Source of the DNA: JBFFSQ01 sp041572275
Lineage (GTDB): Bacteria; Pseudomonadota; Gammaproteobacteria; SZUA-229
Direction of reading: 5' to 3'
DNA: 64,000 nt
NCBI GenBank assembly: GCA_041572275.1
Contig: JBFFSQ010000001.1
Location: forward strand, 9,079-73,078
Both the position numbers and the translations under genes were made by a program. Below are positions 19,703 through 28,506 of this stretch, piece by piece (positions within the stretch are counted from its first letter, which is position 1; each line of letters opens with the position of its first letter). Below the pieces are notes generated by a model that was given only the letters and a program-made list of their open reading frames with translations, was not told the origin of the DNA and ran no database searches.

Positions 19703-21793
19703 GTGGCAACAGAAAATAAAGTTAATATTTTTATTATTGATGACTCCTTTAACAATGAAGAAAAGGTTGTAAAAATCATGCGCGCCGGTGGATATGCAGC
19801 CCACACTACTCGCGTTGAAGATGACGAAGACCTGATTGAGGCACTCAAAAAGAAACAACCGGACATTCTACTCTATGCAGTGGGCATGGAACTGATCACA
19901 CTGGAACAAACCATCGCCTGTCTTCAGGAACACGTATCCGAACCAATCCCGGTAATAGCAGTCAACCGCGCTAACCATGAAACTGATGTGGTTACAGCCA
20001 TGCGTGCAGGCGCCAAGGATCTCAGTGCCTACAGCAACCCTACACATCTTGAACTTGTCATCAAACGCGAAATCGATGCGCATAGAAGCATCAAAAAACT
20101 GTTTCAGGTTGAAATGTCCAACAAGGAAACAGAAAGACGCTGCGAGGCACTACTTGATTCTTCACGTGATGCTATAGCCTATATACACGAAGGAATGCAT
20201 GTATATAGTAATCAGTCATATTTAGATCTATTTGGCTTTAATGAATTTGAAGAACTTGAAGGCATGCCCATCCTCGACATGGTTGGCATGAACGACCGTG
20301 ATAGCTTTAAAACGTTTTTGCGTGAACATTGCAAAGCGGGCGCCTGTAATGCCAGCAACCTCGAACTCAACCTGAGAAACCCGGACAGCACTGAGTTTAA
20401 AGGTATCATGGAGTTTTCGCCGGCCAGTATCGAAGGTGAACCTTGTATTCAAATTATCATTCGGAACCAGGTTGACAATAAAGAACTCGAAAAACAAATT
20501 GCCCTGATGGGACAAAAAGATTCTGTTACCGGCCTATATAACCGTCAGTTTTATCTTGACTCACTTACAAAAACCGTTGATTCAGCCAAACAGGGCAAAC
20601 TCAAGGCATGTGCTTTGATGATCCAGCTGGATAACTACAAAGAAATCAAACAAAGTATGGGTGTTATTGTCAGCGACCAGTTTCTGAATGAAATTTCTCG
20701 CCAATTTGAAAACAGTATTGCTAAAAACGACGTCCTTGCACACTTTGACGGCAGTATATTCTCTATCATTGCCATGGACCAAACAGCTGCGTCTATAGAG
20801 AACTATGCAAAAAAAATCAGCAAAAACTGTGACGACTTCATTGCTAACATAAAAGGTCAATCGATCAATTCGACCTGCAAGATTGGCATCAGCATAATCG
20901 ATGAGAACGCCCCAGACACAGATGAAATACTGCTACGTGCAGAACGTGCCATACAGGAAAGCAAAACCTCAGGTGCAGATAGTATCGTTGTATATCGACC
21001 CAAAGAAGGTGAGCTTACACAAAAAGAAATTGATGCACAGATCGTCAATGACCTGAAGGATGCTGTCACTAACAATCGATTCTTACTGTATTTCCAGCCT
21101 GTCATCAGTTTACATGGTGACCCTGACGAGCGTTATGAGGTGTTTGTCCGCATGAAAGATAAAGATAATAATATCCTCATGCCTTCAGATTTTCTGCCAG
21201 CTGCTGAACGCACCGGCATGTCAATGACCATAGATCGCTGGGTATTGTTAAACACTATTACCACCCTGACAAAATTATGGAAACAGGGTAAACGCACAAT
21301 TTTCTTTGTCCGGCTCTCAAGCACGTCATTGAAAGACAGCAACCTGATGACCTGGCTAAAAGAACAACTTAAAAAATTCAATGTTCCTAAAGGCAGTATA
21401 GTCTTCCAGGTCAAAGAAAGCGCCGCAGTTACCAGTCTTAAGTACACTGCTGAACTAGCCAAGCAACTGAAACAACTCAACTGTGGTTTTGCCCTGGATG
21501 ACTTTGGCAAAGGCAACAACCCATTTGAGATACTTAAACACATACCGGTTGATTATCTGAAACTTGAGCGCTCATTTATGGAAAACATATCTGAAAGCAG
21601 CGAGAACCAGGATGCTATCAAGAAAATCACAGAAACTGCCATGGAAATGAACAAGTTCACAATTGCCCAATGCGTTGAAGACGCCACCAGTCTGTCGGTA
21701 CTCTGGGGCATGGGAATTAATTTCATCCAGGGCAATTTCCTCCAGGAACCCACTCCAGATCTGGATTACGACTTCAGTTCAATGACCGGTTAG
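19703..21793 (+). CDS. fimX: FimX-type degenerate GGDEF-EAL c-di-GMP receptor
   Basis: A 696-residue protein with the FimX layout: receiver (about 7-125), PAS (about 143-260), GGDEF (about 275-430) and EAL (about 440-690). All signalling motifs are altered: the receiver has Ala59 (PDILLYAV) where the phospho-Asp should be; GGDEF is DGSIF within HFDGSIFSII; EAL is EVF within YEVFVRM; the loop-6 motif retains DDFG but the downstream KID is KLE. The pattern fits a c-di-GMP binder without cyclase or phosphodiesterase activity, as known for FimX in type IV pilus control. GTG start at 19703. Upstream neighbour is the PilZ-like protein. Confidence 0.85.
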   Translation: MATENKVNIFIIDDSFNNEEKVVKIMRAGGYAAHTTRVEDDEDLIEALKKKQPDILLYAVGMELITLEQTIACLQEHVSEPIPVIAVNRANHETDVVTAMRAGAKDLSAYSNPTHLELVIKREIDAHRSIKKLFQVEMSNKETERRCEALLDSSRDAIAYIHEGMHVYSNQSYLDLFGFNEFEELEGMPILDMVGMNDRDSFKTFLREHCKAGACNASNLELNLRNPDSTEFKGIMEFSPASIEGEPCIQIIIRNQVDNKELEKQIALMGQKDSVTGLYNRQFYLDSLTKTVDSAKQGKLKACALMIQLDNYKEIKQSMGVIVSDQFLNEISRQFENSIAKNDVLAHFDGSIFSIIAMDQTAASIENYAKKISKNCDDFIANIKGQSINSTCKIGISIIDENAPDTDEILLRAERAIQESKTSGADSIVVYRPKEGELTQKEIDAQIVNDLKDAVTNNRFLLYFQPVISLHGDPDERYEVFVRMKDKDNNILMPSDFLPAAERTGMSMTIDRWVLLNTITTLTKLWKQGKRTIFFVRLSSTSLKDSNLMTWLKEQLKKFNVPKGSIVFQVKESAAVTSLKYTAELAKQLKQLNCGFALDDFGKGNNPFEILKHIPVDYLKLERSFMENISESSENQDAIKKITETAMEMNKFTIAQCVEDATSLSVLWGMGINFIQGNFLQEPTPDLDYDFSSMTG

Positions 21794-21827
21794 CCTTAGT
21801 GACAAACTTAAGCCTTTAAATATAAAG

Positions 21828-22331
21828 TCACACTGTTTTCGTCTGACGAAATTTCTCAGCAAACTGATCAGGAATTTCACCATTCGTTGCTAAATTAATG
21901 GCACTGGACTCCAGGTAAAAATTCACCATCACCATAATCAGCACGGGCATTATTGATATGCGAATAAAAACTGTCTGCAATATTGATGTCATGTTGGGAT
22001 CATCTACAGATAATGACAACAACCAGCCCAAACACATCAATACTAAGGTCAGACCATATGAAATTAGCATCAAACGATAACGATGACAGGCAAGCTTCCA
22101 ATGACCAAGAATAAACCAGTGGTCATACTTGTCCTTAGCTCTGCTCTGTAAACAGGTATAAACCATCACAGCTAATGACAGCAACAATGGTAACAACATA
22201 GCTTTAAACCCGATATCAAGTGCAATAATGGCGGGTGTCATCAGTAAATGAAACAGCGCAAGATTCAGCATAAACAGATTATGCGGCAATTTGGCTTTAG
22301 ATATTAACCCCGCATCTAAATCAACAATCAT
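21828..22331 (-). CDS. Small integral membrane protein, unknown function
   Basis: A 167-residue protein with four hydrophobic helices: residues about 18-40, 44-62, 86-106 and 120-142 (LFMLNLALFHLLMTPAIIAL, MLLPLLLSLAVMVYTCLQ, LMLISYGLTLVLMCLGWLLS, TVFIRISIMPVLIMVMVNFYL). A conserved-looking loop DKYDHWFILGHWKLACHRYR lies between helices 2 and 3. No recognised family. It is convergent with fimX, 34 bp apart, and divergent from the TauE-like gene. Confidence 0.75.
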   Translation of the reverse strand: MIVDLDAGLISKAKLPHNLFMLNLALFHLLMTPAIIALDIGFKAMLLPLLLSLAVMVYTCLQSRAKDKYDHWFILGHWKLACHRYRLMLISYGLTLVLMCLGWLLSLSVDDPNMTSILQTVFIRISIMPVLIMVMVNFYLESSAINLATNGEIPDQFAEKFRQTKTV

Positions 22332-22447
22332 TAATGACTCCTGGTAACGTAATCGCGTGCAGTGTCAGATATCGATAGAAGACCTAAAAACAACTATTAA
22401 AACACCCCACCCATCCTTTCAGCACTCCAGACCAATACAATCGATAC

Positions 22448-22476
22448 TTATTCATCACGATAATACAGGATATAAT
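22448..22476 (+). promoter_or_regulatory. Probable promoter of the TauE/SafE-like gene
   Basis: A consensus -10 TATAAT at 22471-22476 lies 17 bp after a weak -35 (TTATTC, 22448-22453), 31 bp before the ATG at 22508. Confidence 0.4.
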
Positions 22477-22507
22477 TGATTTTTCATCCATTGGCTCTGG
22501 TTCATAC

Positions 22508-23242
22508 ATGTTAGATTCACTCTCAGCCGTTCAGCTGCTACTGGCTGTGCTGATAATCATCATCGCCTTTCTGGTGAGAGGCATTACAGGCTTCGGATCC
22601 GGACTCATTGCCATACCATTGCTGGCACTCATGCTCCCGCTATCCATTGTGGTTCCCATGGTAGGGCTCCTCGACTACATCGCAGCTAATAGTCATGGCA
22701 TCAAGCATCGTCAATCCATTAACTGGGAAAGCATCTTGCCACTCCTACCCTTTACCTTTATCGGAGTGCTATCGGCACTGTACCTGTTTAAGACAGTTGA
22801 TGCCGATATTCTGCGAAAAGCATTAGGGGGGTTTATTATTTTTTATGCACTGTATTCTTTATTTTCAACCGCCAGCAGCAAACAGGGCTCACGTCTCTGG
22901 GCTATTCCTGCGGGGAGCCTTGGAGGTTTCATCAGTACATTATTTGGGACAGGTGGCCCCTTCTATGTGCTGTACCTGAGAATCCGCCACCTTGACAAAC
23001 AGGCATTCCGGGCCACTACAGCGATGATTTTTGTCATTGATGGCAGCAGCCGTATTATCGGCTATATTTTTTCTGGTTTTTATACTACCGAAACCCTGCT
23101 GCTTGTGGCGATAGCATTACCCATTATGATGATCGGAATGTACGTGGGTGGCCATATACACACTTCACTTAGCCAACAGGATTTTCAGCGTGGCATAGGC
23201 ATTTTACTCATTGGCAGTGGGCTAGCCCTGCTTTTACAATAA
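22508..23242 (+). CDS. TauE/SafE-family membrane anion permease
   Basis: A 244-residue protein with 7-8 transmembrane helices. The two inverted-repeat half signatures are visible: FLVRGITGFGSGLIAIPLLALMLP near residue 23 and GSLGGFISTLFGTGGPFYVLYLR near residue 137. Family members export or import sulfite, sulfoacetate, taurine-derived or other organosulfur anions; the exact substrate is not deducible. It stands alone with its own promoter-like -10 box. Length is slightly short but normal for the family. Confidence 0.88.
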   Translation: MLDSLSAVQLLLAVLIIIIAFLVRGITGFGSGLIAIPLLALMLPLSIVVPMVGLLDYIAANSHGIKHRQSINWESILPLLPFTFIGVLSALYLFKTVDADILRKALGGFIIFYALYSLFSTASSKQGSRLWAIPAGSLGGFISTLFGTGGPFYVLYLRIRHLDKQAFRATTAMIFVIDGSSRIIGYIFSGFYTTETLLLVAIALPIMMIGMYVGGHIHTSLSQQDFQRGIGILLIGSGLALLLQ

Positions 23243-23341
23243 TCAATCCAAAAAAATCCAAAGCAGATGTTCTTAAAAAAATATGATATAAACAATTACA
23301 CAACAGATCACCCCAGCAATTACCAGTTATAGGTAAGTATC

Positions 23342-23854
23342 ATGAAACATCTACTTAAAATTGTCTCCATCTTTTCACTGCTCTACTTGTCTGGATGCTC
23401 AATGCATCACCCACAAAGTGCAGCAGAATTTCGCAAACTACTGCCTGAAAGTACATTTGGAGAAATTGAAAAATTCACTGTTAATCAACCTTTGCATAAA
23501 ATCGGCAACGCTTTTAAAAAGAAAGCACCCGAGTGCCTTAACGTCACCATCAGAACAGAATCCTGGGTAAACAACAGCTATCAAGTTTATAACACAACCT
23601 ATAAGCCAACCGTAAAAGTCAGCACCAAAAAAGTCGAGTTACATATACAACAACATATTGACAACACTCTCAAAATATCCAAAGAACCTGAGGGCGGCTA
23701 CTATATGATGGTTGTTGATGTTGTACCGATTAACAAAAAGAAATCACAAGTGACCATGTACCGTGCTTCGTTTGGCAATGACCTCATTATTAAAAGCATC
23801 AAACGCTGGGCCAATGGTAAAACACGCGGCTGCCCCGACATGACGAAGAATTGA
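23342..23854 (+). CDS. Putative lipoprotein, unknown function (170 aa)
   Basis: Signal peptide MKHLLKIVSIFSLLYLSGC with lipobox LSGC places acceptor Cys19 at the mature N-terminus. The mature part is basic, beta-rich and includes APECLNVTIRTESW and a C-terminal RWANGKTRGCPDM, whose two cysteines could form a disulfide. No family recognised. It is followed 27 bp later by a second lipoprotein gene, and a strong terminator closes the pair. Confidence 0.75.
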   Translation: MKHLLKIVSIFSLLYLSGCSMHHPQSAAEFRKLLPESTFGEIEKFTVNQPLHKIGNAFKKKAPECLNVTIRTESWVNNSYQVYNTTYKPTVKVSTKKVELHIQQHIDNTLKISKEPEGGYYMMVVDVVPINKKKSQVTMYRASFGNDLIIKSIKRWANGKTRGCPDMTKN

Positions 23855-23881
23855 TTCGTCTATTACTGAGAATTTAAACCT

Positions 23882-24352
23882 ATGACACGACTCATTGCTT
23901 TATTGTTAGCCGGCAGCCTTCTTATCGGCTGTTCAACACTGAAACCCTATCCAAACACACTACAAAAGAACACCTTTGTAAGCATAAAAACCGATTCAGG
24001 CTCAATGCTCACTAACATTGTAGTTGCTGTTGATATATTTGATGTAGATGCGAACTGCAAGCTAACATATAAGGGTACAGTAGATCTGGACAAACCAGTA
24101 ACTGAAGTTGGTCTGGCAACCGACAGAACCAGTTATTTAGGCTTTATATTTAAAACCAAAGGATTTTTTAGCTCATCAACCAGTAGCATGAGTTATTACA
24201 CTTTACTCAAACCTCGCAAGAAATACCGCTACAATGTTAACGTGAGCTATGAAGATAATATCTATGATGTGGAAATTCGTGAAACTCGCTCTCGTAAACA
24301 GAAAGGCAAGGAAATCAACCGCAAAGAACTGAACAGTTGCCGCAGTTTATAA
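23882..24352 (+). CDS. Putative lipoprotein, unknown function (156 aa)
   Basis: Lipoprotein signal MTRLIALLLAGSLLIGC with acceptor Cys17, followed by a beta-rich domain (NTFVSIKTDSGSMLTNIVVAVDIFDVD) with cysteines at CKLTYKG and near the C-terminus (LNSCRSL). It looks paralogous in plan, though not in sequence, to the preceding lipoprotein, and probably shares its transcript. No family is recognised. Confidence 0.75.
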   Translation: MTRLIALLLAGSLLIGCSTLKPYPNTLQKNTFVSIKTDSGSMLTNIVVAVDIFDVDANCKLTYKGTVDLDKPVTEVGLATDRTSYLGFIFKTKGFFSSSTSSMSYYTLLKPRKKYRYNVNVSYEDNIYDVEIRETRSRKQKGKEINRKELNSCRSL

Positions 24353-24375
24353 CAAACGATTTAGCAGAAAAAATT

Positions 24376-24415
24376 GCAGTATTAAATCCAGTAACTGGAT
24401 TTAATACTGCTTTTT
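24376..24415. terminator. Strong intrinsic terminator after the lipoprotein pair
   Basis: A perfect 16-bp stem (24376-24391 with 24395-24410) and a 3-nt loop is followed by TTTTT. An A-run before the stem makes it bidirectional, serving the convergent small membrane protein gene ending at 24419. Confidence 0.9.
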
Positions 24416-24418
24416 ACA

Positions 24419-24640
24419 TCATACTATTTTTTTCCAGTTCCTGACAAACCAGCCTAACACCACAATACCCACACCTATGGAAAGGCCGAGCTGATCAGCA
24501 TCTTTATAATACATGCCGAATTTATCAACTCTGAATGCAAACAGGTGATAACTCGTTATTGCGGCACCAAATACAAATAGAGCCGTTACCAGCAGTCTTA
24601 ATAGCTGTTGTTGATCTGTGAAGAAAGTCTTAACTGTCAT
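24419..24640 (-). CDS. Small two-helix membrane protein (73 aa)
   Basis: Two hydrophobic helices (LLVTALFVFGAAITSYHLFAF and LGLSIGVGIVVLGWFVRNW) are joined by the polar loop RVDKFGMYYKDAD. The ATG has a good upstream agggagtg ribosome-binding site. No family is recognised; length and composition suggest a small inner-membrane protein. It ends against a shared terminator. Confidence 0.68.
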   Translation of the reverse strand: MTVKTFFTDQQQLLRLLVTALFVFGAAITSYHLFAFRVDKFGMYYKDADQLGLSIGVGIVVLGWFVRNWKKIV

Positions 24641-24761
24641 TGATCACTCCCTAATACTGTTAGATTAAATAATTATTAAAAACAGACAGTCATACTATCC
24701 CAACATTTACCAACTACTGAACTTGATATACTCAGAAATGTTAATTACTTCACTTATAATA

Positions 24762-24779
24762 GTTTCTGAATTCAGAAAC
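24762..24779. repeat. 18-bp perfect palindrome between bax-like gene and small membrane protein
   Basis: GTTTCTGAA|TTCAGAAAC is a perfect palindrome with no spacer, 122 bp upstream of the 73-aa gene start and 35 bp downstream of the Bax-like stop. It has the symmetry of a dimeric-repressor operator; with no loop or T-tract it is a poor terminator. Confidence 0.45.
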
Positions 24780-24813
24780 ATTACTCTAAAGCTAAATTGC
24801 TGACAGAATCTGC

Positions 24814-25587
24814 TTATGATTTCACAACCGTTCCATCCCAGAATTGCTCATCAAATTTTTTCAGCTTATTGCTTCTAATCATCGAGCGAATTTCCTTAAC
24901 ATACGCCTTACCGCGAGACGAATATTTGATCAGACCTTCTGCCAGGCTATAACCGGCCAACATGCTTTTCTTTTGGCGAAGATTAAAACGCATATTTCTT
25001 AAAGATGAATAAGCGCGGCTGATGTTGATGTTTTTTAGATATGAACGCACCGAGTCTAAAGTAGAGGCAAACTTCCTAACCTCATGTTTGGAACCCGCAG
25101 AACGTTGTGCAGGCACTATTCCACAGCCTTTCTTGAAACACCATTGACCAAAAAAATTATTAGCCTGCTTAGCAAATCTGGAAGTACCCCAGGCCGACTC
25201 ATTAGCTGATTGTGCCAGCGCTAATGATGGCGGCACATAATCAACAATTTTGTACAAGGTTTCCACGTTTTTCTTTGAGATAACATCTTTGGATTTGATC
25301 TCATATTCATCGGATACCTTGCGTATAAACGCTAGCTCTTCCGTTGTCAGCTTATTTCCTGCAGCCATCTTAAGTCGAATCTGCCTGATTTTACTGCGCT
25401 TAATCAGTATTTCCTTATTCGCTTGCTCAATCAATGGGTACATATACGCAAAGAAAGCGCGCTTTTTCTGTTTCACATCCTTCATCGCAGCGAAATCAGG
25501 TACTGCAGCTCCTGCATTCAACGACATCATAGTAAGGACAACGATAGCCAGGCCAAAAGACCCGTTAAACTTGTTTATAATGCTCAT
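24814..25587 (-). CDS. Bax-like N-acetylglucosaminidase-domain protein
   Basis: A 257-residue secreted or periplasmic protein with a signal peptide (MSIINKFNGSFGLAIVVLTMMSLNAGAA) and a C-terminal glucosaminidase domain (about 105-235): VPPSLALAQSANESAWGTSRFAK includes the catalytic-type Glu in NESAWG, then NNFFGQWCFKKGCG and KFASTLDSVRSYLKNIN. This is the Bax/FlgJ-C-terminal (GH73-like) architecture, predicted to cut peptidoglycan glycan strands. Bax function in vivo is not established. Confidence 0.87.
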   Translation of the reverse strand: MSIINKFNGSFGLAIVVLTMMSLNAGAAVPDFAAMKDVKQKKRAFFAYMYPLIEQANKEILIKRSKIRQIRLKMAAGNKLTTEELAFIRKVSDEYEIKSKDVISKKNVETLYKIVDYVPPSLALAQSANESAWGTSRFAKQANNFFGQWCFKKGCGIVPAQRSAGSKHEVRKFASTLDSVRSYLKNINISRAYSSLRNMRFNLRQKKSMLAGYSLAEGLIKYSSRGKAYVKEIRSMIRSNKLKKFDEQFWDGTVVKS

Positions 25588-25758
25588 ATATTATGATTCT
25601 TTAATATTTAAAACGGCTAATTATTTTACCCAACCAGCGTGAAATTGCATACGATGGAATTCAAATATCCGAGAAATACTATGCTAAGCTAATATGTACA
25701 CGCACTTCAGCAGGAGCACGTTTAAATCCCCCCACAAATGACTATGTAGGAGATAATC

Positions 25759-26103
25759 ATGCACATTGATATCCACAACAAACACATAGAAACAAATGAA
25801 CAGGGTTTTTTATATCACCTGGATGACTGGAACGAAGACTATGCCAACGAAATGGCCCAACGTGATGGCATCACCTTATACAATGATCACTGGGAACTGA
25901 TCCTCTATTTCCGTGAATACTTTAATCAGAATCACGTTAACCCGACCATGCATCAGATCATATGCACACTGGGCAAAACAAAAGGTAAACGTTTTCACGA
26001 GCAAAAGGCTTACGAAAAACATATTTATCAGCTGTTCCCTAAAGATCCTGCCCATGAAGTATGTAAACTTGCTGGCCTACCCATGCCCCAGCCAGATACT
26101 TAA
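25759..26103 (+). CDS. DsrC/TusE-family protein lacking the penultimate cysteine
   Basis: A 114-residue sulfur-carrier-like protein; residues 1-60 and the C-terminal KGKRFHEQKAYEKHIYQLFPKDPA follow the DsrC/TusE fold. In DsrC the C-terminal arm is C-x10-C-V, with the penultimate CysA accepting persulfide. Here CysB is kept (Cys102 in VCKLAGLPMP) but the exact CysA position holds Asp113 (PQPDT). TusE keeps CysA and DsrC both, so this retains only the less common one. Neither neighbouring frame supplies a cysteine tail. Strong ribosome-binding site (taggagat) and a terminator directly after. No dsr or tus neighbours. Confidence 0.83.
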   Translation: MHIDIHNKHIETNEQGFLYHLDDWNEDYANEMAQRDGITLYNDHWELILYFREYFNQNHVNPTMHQIICTLGKTKGKRFHEQKAYEKHIYQLFPKDPAHEVCKLAGLPMPQPDT

Positions 26104-26115
26104 ACACTATTAATC

Positions 26116-26160
26116 TTACACAAACAAAAAGCCCGTATTGCGGGCTTTTTGTTTGTGTAA
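26116..26160. terminator. Strong intrinsic terminator after the DsrC-family gene
   Basis: A 20-bp perfect stem (26116-26135 with 26141-26160) around a 5-nt loop; the GCCCG/CGGGC core is followed by TTTTT inside the stem. Symmetric, so it also closes the small minus-strand gene at 26182. Confidence 0.92.
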
Positions 26161-26181
26161 TCATACGGTACTCGATGACAT

Positions 26182-26325
26182 TTATTTACGTACTAACACC
26201 AATACCCCGGCTATAACAGCAATAAGTCCGATGATAAGATCGTCATAACGAAAACTGAGATTGGCAATCGATACCAAGCCATTCAACATCAACCACAGAC
26301 CTAAAAATATTGGCCACAACTTCAT
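26182..26325 (-). CDS. Small two-helix membrane protein (47 aa)
   Basis: A short ORF: MKLWPIFLGLWLMLNGLVSI (helix 1), a basic/acidic hinge SFRYDDL, then IIGLIAVIAGVLVLVRK (helix 2). The ATG at 26325 has a strong gggggaga ribosome-binding site. It ends just past a bidirectional terminator. Too short for the usual gene cut-offs; no family recognised. Confidence 0.7.
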   Translation of the reverse strand: MKLWPIFLGLWLMLNGLVSIANLSFRYDDLIIGLIAVIAGVLVLVRK

Positions 26326-26377
26326 AATCTCCCCCTATAACGTTTTGATAAAATCGATGAACGGCCTCAGCTTATAC

Positions 26378-27232
26378 TCAAGCCTTATCCTGCTCCTGAC
26401 AAATCATATCTGGTGTTTCCAGGCTGATTTTTCCCAGTACTCCGGTCCTGATATCATTGATTAACACTTCAGACGCCTTGTGCATATCAACGATACCTCC
26501 AGCTCGCAAACATCCTCGTTTTCGACCAATCATGTCCAGTAGCTCCATATCCGTTGTCGGCAACTCCTTGAGCTTGTAACGTTCAATCAATAAGTCTGAA
26601 TATGACCGCAACAAAAATTCTGCTGCATACAATGCAACATCTTCATATTCAATAGCTGTATTTTTTACTGCACCCGTGATGGCCAGCCGATAGCCACTAT
26701 TCACATTTTCAAACTTCGGCCATAAGATGCCAGGAGTATCTGACAAGATAATGCCATTTCCCAATTCAATACGTTGCTGATGACGAGTGACCGCTGGTTC
26801 ATCACCTGTTTTTGCAATCACTTTACCCGCCAGTGAATTAATTAGCGTGGATTTCCCTACATTAGGAATTCCCATTATCATGGTCCGGATAGGTTTGCTG
26901 ACACGATTTCGATCTGGCAACATCTTGCGACACAGATCAGGTAATTTACGAACCTGTGATTTTTCGCTAGCCATCAACGCCTGCGCCTTAACACCTTTCT
27001 CCTGCTCAAGATAGCTGATCCATAATTGAGTTACTTTGGGATCCGCAAGATCACTCTTGTTTAAGATCTTAATGCAGGGCCGATGACCTCTAAGTTCCGT
27101 AACCAGCGGATTTTCACTACTAAATGGCAGACGGGCATCCATTACCTCAATCACCAGGTCAATTTGCGGCATGGCTTCTTTAATCTGCTTACGAGCCTTA
27201 TGCATATGCCCTGGATACCAATGAACTGCCAT
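26378..27232 (-). CDS. RbgA/YlqF-type ribosome-biogenesis GTPase
   Basis: A 284-residue circularly permuted GTPase: the G4 motif NKSD (about 58) precedes G1 GIPNVGKST (about 121) and G3 DTPG (about 166). The start MAVHWYPGHMHKARKQIKE is the family hallmark and DLVIEVMDARLPFSSENP is the usual second segment. Members act in late 50S subunit assembly. It is a single gene between a convergent-side small membrane protein and rlmG, with an 88-bp gap from rlmG. Confidence 0.93.
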   Translation of the reverse strand: MAVHWYPGHMHKARKQIKEAMPQIDLVIEVMDARLPFSSENPLVTELRGHRPCIKILNKSDLADPKVTQLWISYLEQEKGVKAQALMASEKSQVRKLPDLCRKMLPDRNRVSKPIRTMIMGIPNVGKSTLINSLAGKVIAKTGDEPAVTRHQQRIELGNGIILSDTPGILWPKFENVNSGYRLAITGAVKNTAIEYEDVALYAAEFLLRSYSDLLIERYKLKELPTTDMELLDMIGRKRGCLRAGGIVDMHKASEVLINDIRTGVLGKISLETPDMICQEQDKA

Positions 27233-27320
27233 TTATTTTTCCTGTAATAAGTGTATCGCTATTCTAACTCATTAGAATATGAATAAAAAATTGATAACCT
27301 GTGGCTAACCAACACAGCCA

Positions 27321-28457
27321 TTATTGACGGCAGGCTCTAAGAATTGTGAATTTGGGATTAGAGGCTATCAGCTCGCAATTACCAAATATCCGTTTGATTG
27401 AAACAGGATAGTCTAAATGACGATTGCCAATGACCCATAATTCCCCGCCTTGCCTGAGTACATCTTTTGATTGTTTAAACATACGCATGGCTATCTGATC
27501 GCCCACACTACTTTGTTGATGAAAAGGTGGATTGCACAAGATCAAATCTGCAGAACCTGTTTTAAAGCCGGCCAAACAGTCATTAGCCTGAAAGTAGGCT
27601 TTGCGTGAATCATTCCACTGCCGCCTGAAGTTTTCTTCTGCTGAAGCAACTGCCATGAATGACTCATCAACAAAAGAAATCGTCGCCTGGGGATGCGTCA
27701 AGGATGCCATAAGCCCGACCACACCATTACCACATCCCAGATCAATAATATCTCGGGCTGATGTTTTCTGTGGCAAATGCTTAAGAAAGAAACGCGTGCC
27801 AATATCCAGGCTGTCCCGTGAAAACACATTGGCATGATTACAGATAGTGATCTCTGTATCTTCAAGCTGATAACACAAAGGATAAGGGCTGATTGCTGTT
27901 ATTTCATGCACCTGAGCATTCACAAAAATCAACCGTGCTTTTTTACGAGCCAGTGATGTTTGTGTAGATCCAAGCAAGCGCTCAAATAATACCCAGACAG
28001 ATTTTGGCATCCCTTTTATCATGCCTGCGCCGATAATGGTGGTGGTCGGCGTTATACAGGGTCGAATCCGAATAAGCTCATCTTCCAACAACGCCAGTGT
28101 TTTCGGTACTTTGATCAACACCAGATCAAAACTACCGGAAGGCTGTTCCAGGCTATTCAGCAAATGAACACTGTTTGCTGATAAACCATTTTCGACCAGG
28201 TTCATCTGCGTCGCGGCATGAGATAAATAGGAGTCAGATAAGGCATAAGGCTGAAATGCATTTAATGCAACGGCAAGAGCACCGAAGCTATCATTAACAA
28301 TCAGCAAGCGCGTCGCAGATGAAACAACGTGTTCCTCAGCCAGATAATTCAGCAAATACTCGTCAGCAGCATCCCAGGCCCTTAACAGTTCGCGTTTACG
28401 CGAGGGCAAGCGCTTAAGCGTGAACTCACCCTGCGGAACACACAACAAGGTATCCAT
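27321..28457 (-). CDS. rlmG: 23S rRNA m2G1835 methyltransferase
   Basis: A 378-residue protein with tandem Rossmann domains, the RlmG/RsmC layout: an N-terminal degenerate domain and a C-terminal SAM domain (IIDLGCGNGVVGLMASLTHP) with the N2-guanine catalytic motif CNPPFHQQ. RlmG modifies G1835 of 23S rRNA. Length matches E. coli RlmG; RsmC is shorter. It lies downstream of parC on the same strand, 49 bp away. Confidence 0.88.
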   Translation of the reverse strand: MDTLLCVPQGEFTLKRLPSRKRELLRAWDAADEYLLNYLAEEHVVSSATRLLIVNDSFGALAVALNAFQPYALSDSYLSHAATQMNLVENGLSANSVHLLNSLEQPSGSFDLVLIKVPKTLALLEDELIRIRPCITPTTTIIGAGMIKGMPKSVWVLFERLLGSTQTSLARKKARLIFVNAQVHEITAISPYPLCYQLEDTEITICNHANVFSRDSLDIGTRFFLKHLPQKTSARDIIDLGCGNGVVGLMASLTHPQATISFVDESFMAVASAEENFRRQWNDSRKAYFQANDCLAGFKTGSADLILCNPPFHQQSSVGDQIAMRMFKQSKDVLRQGGELWVIGNRHLDYPVSIKRIFGNCELIASNPKFTILRACRQ

Positions 28458-28506
28458 AGACTCAATACCTCATCTGATAATATCTGCCTGTGCGTTGTCA
28501 GCCTTG

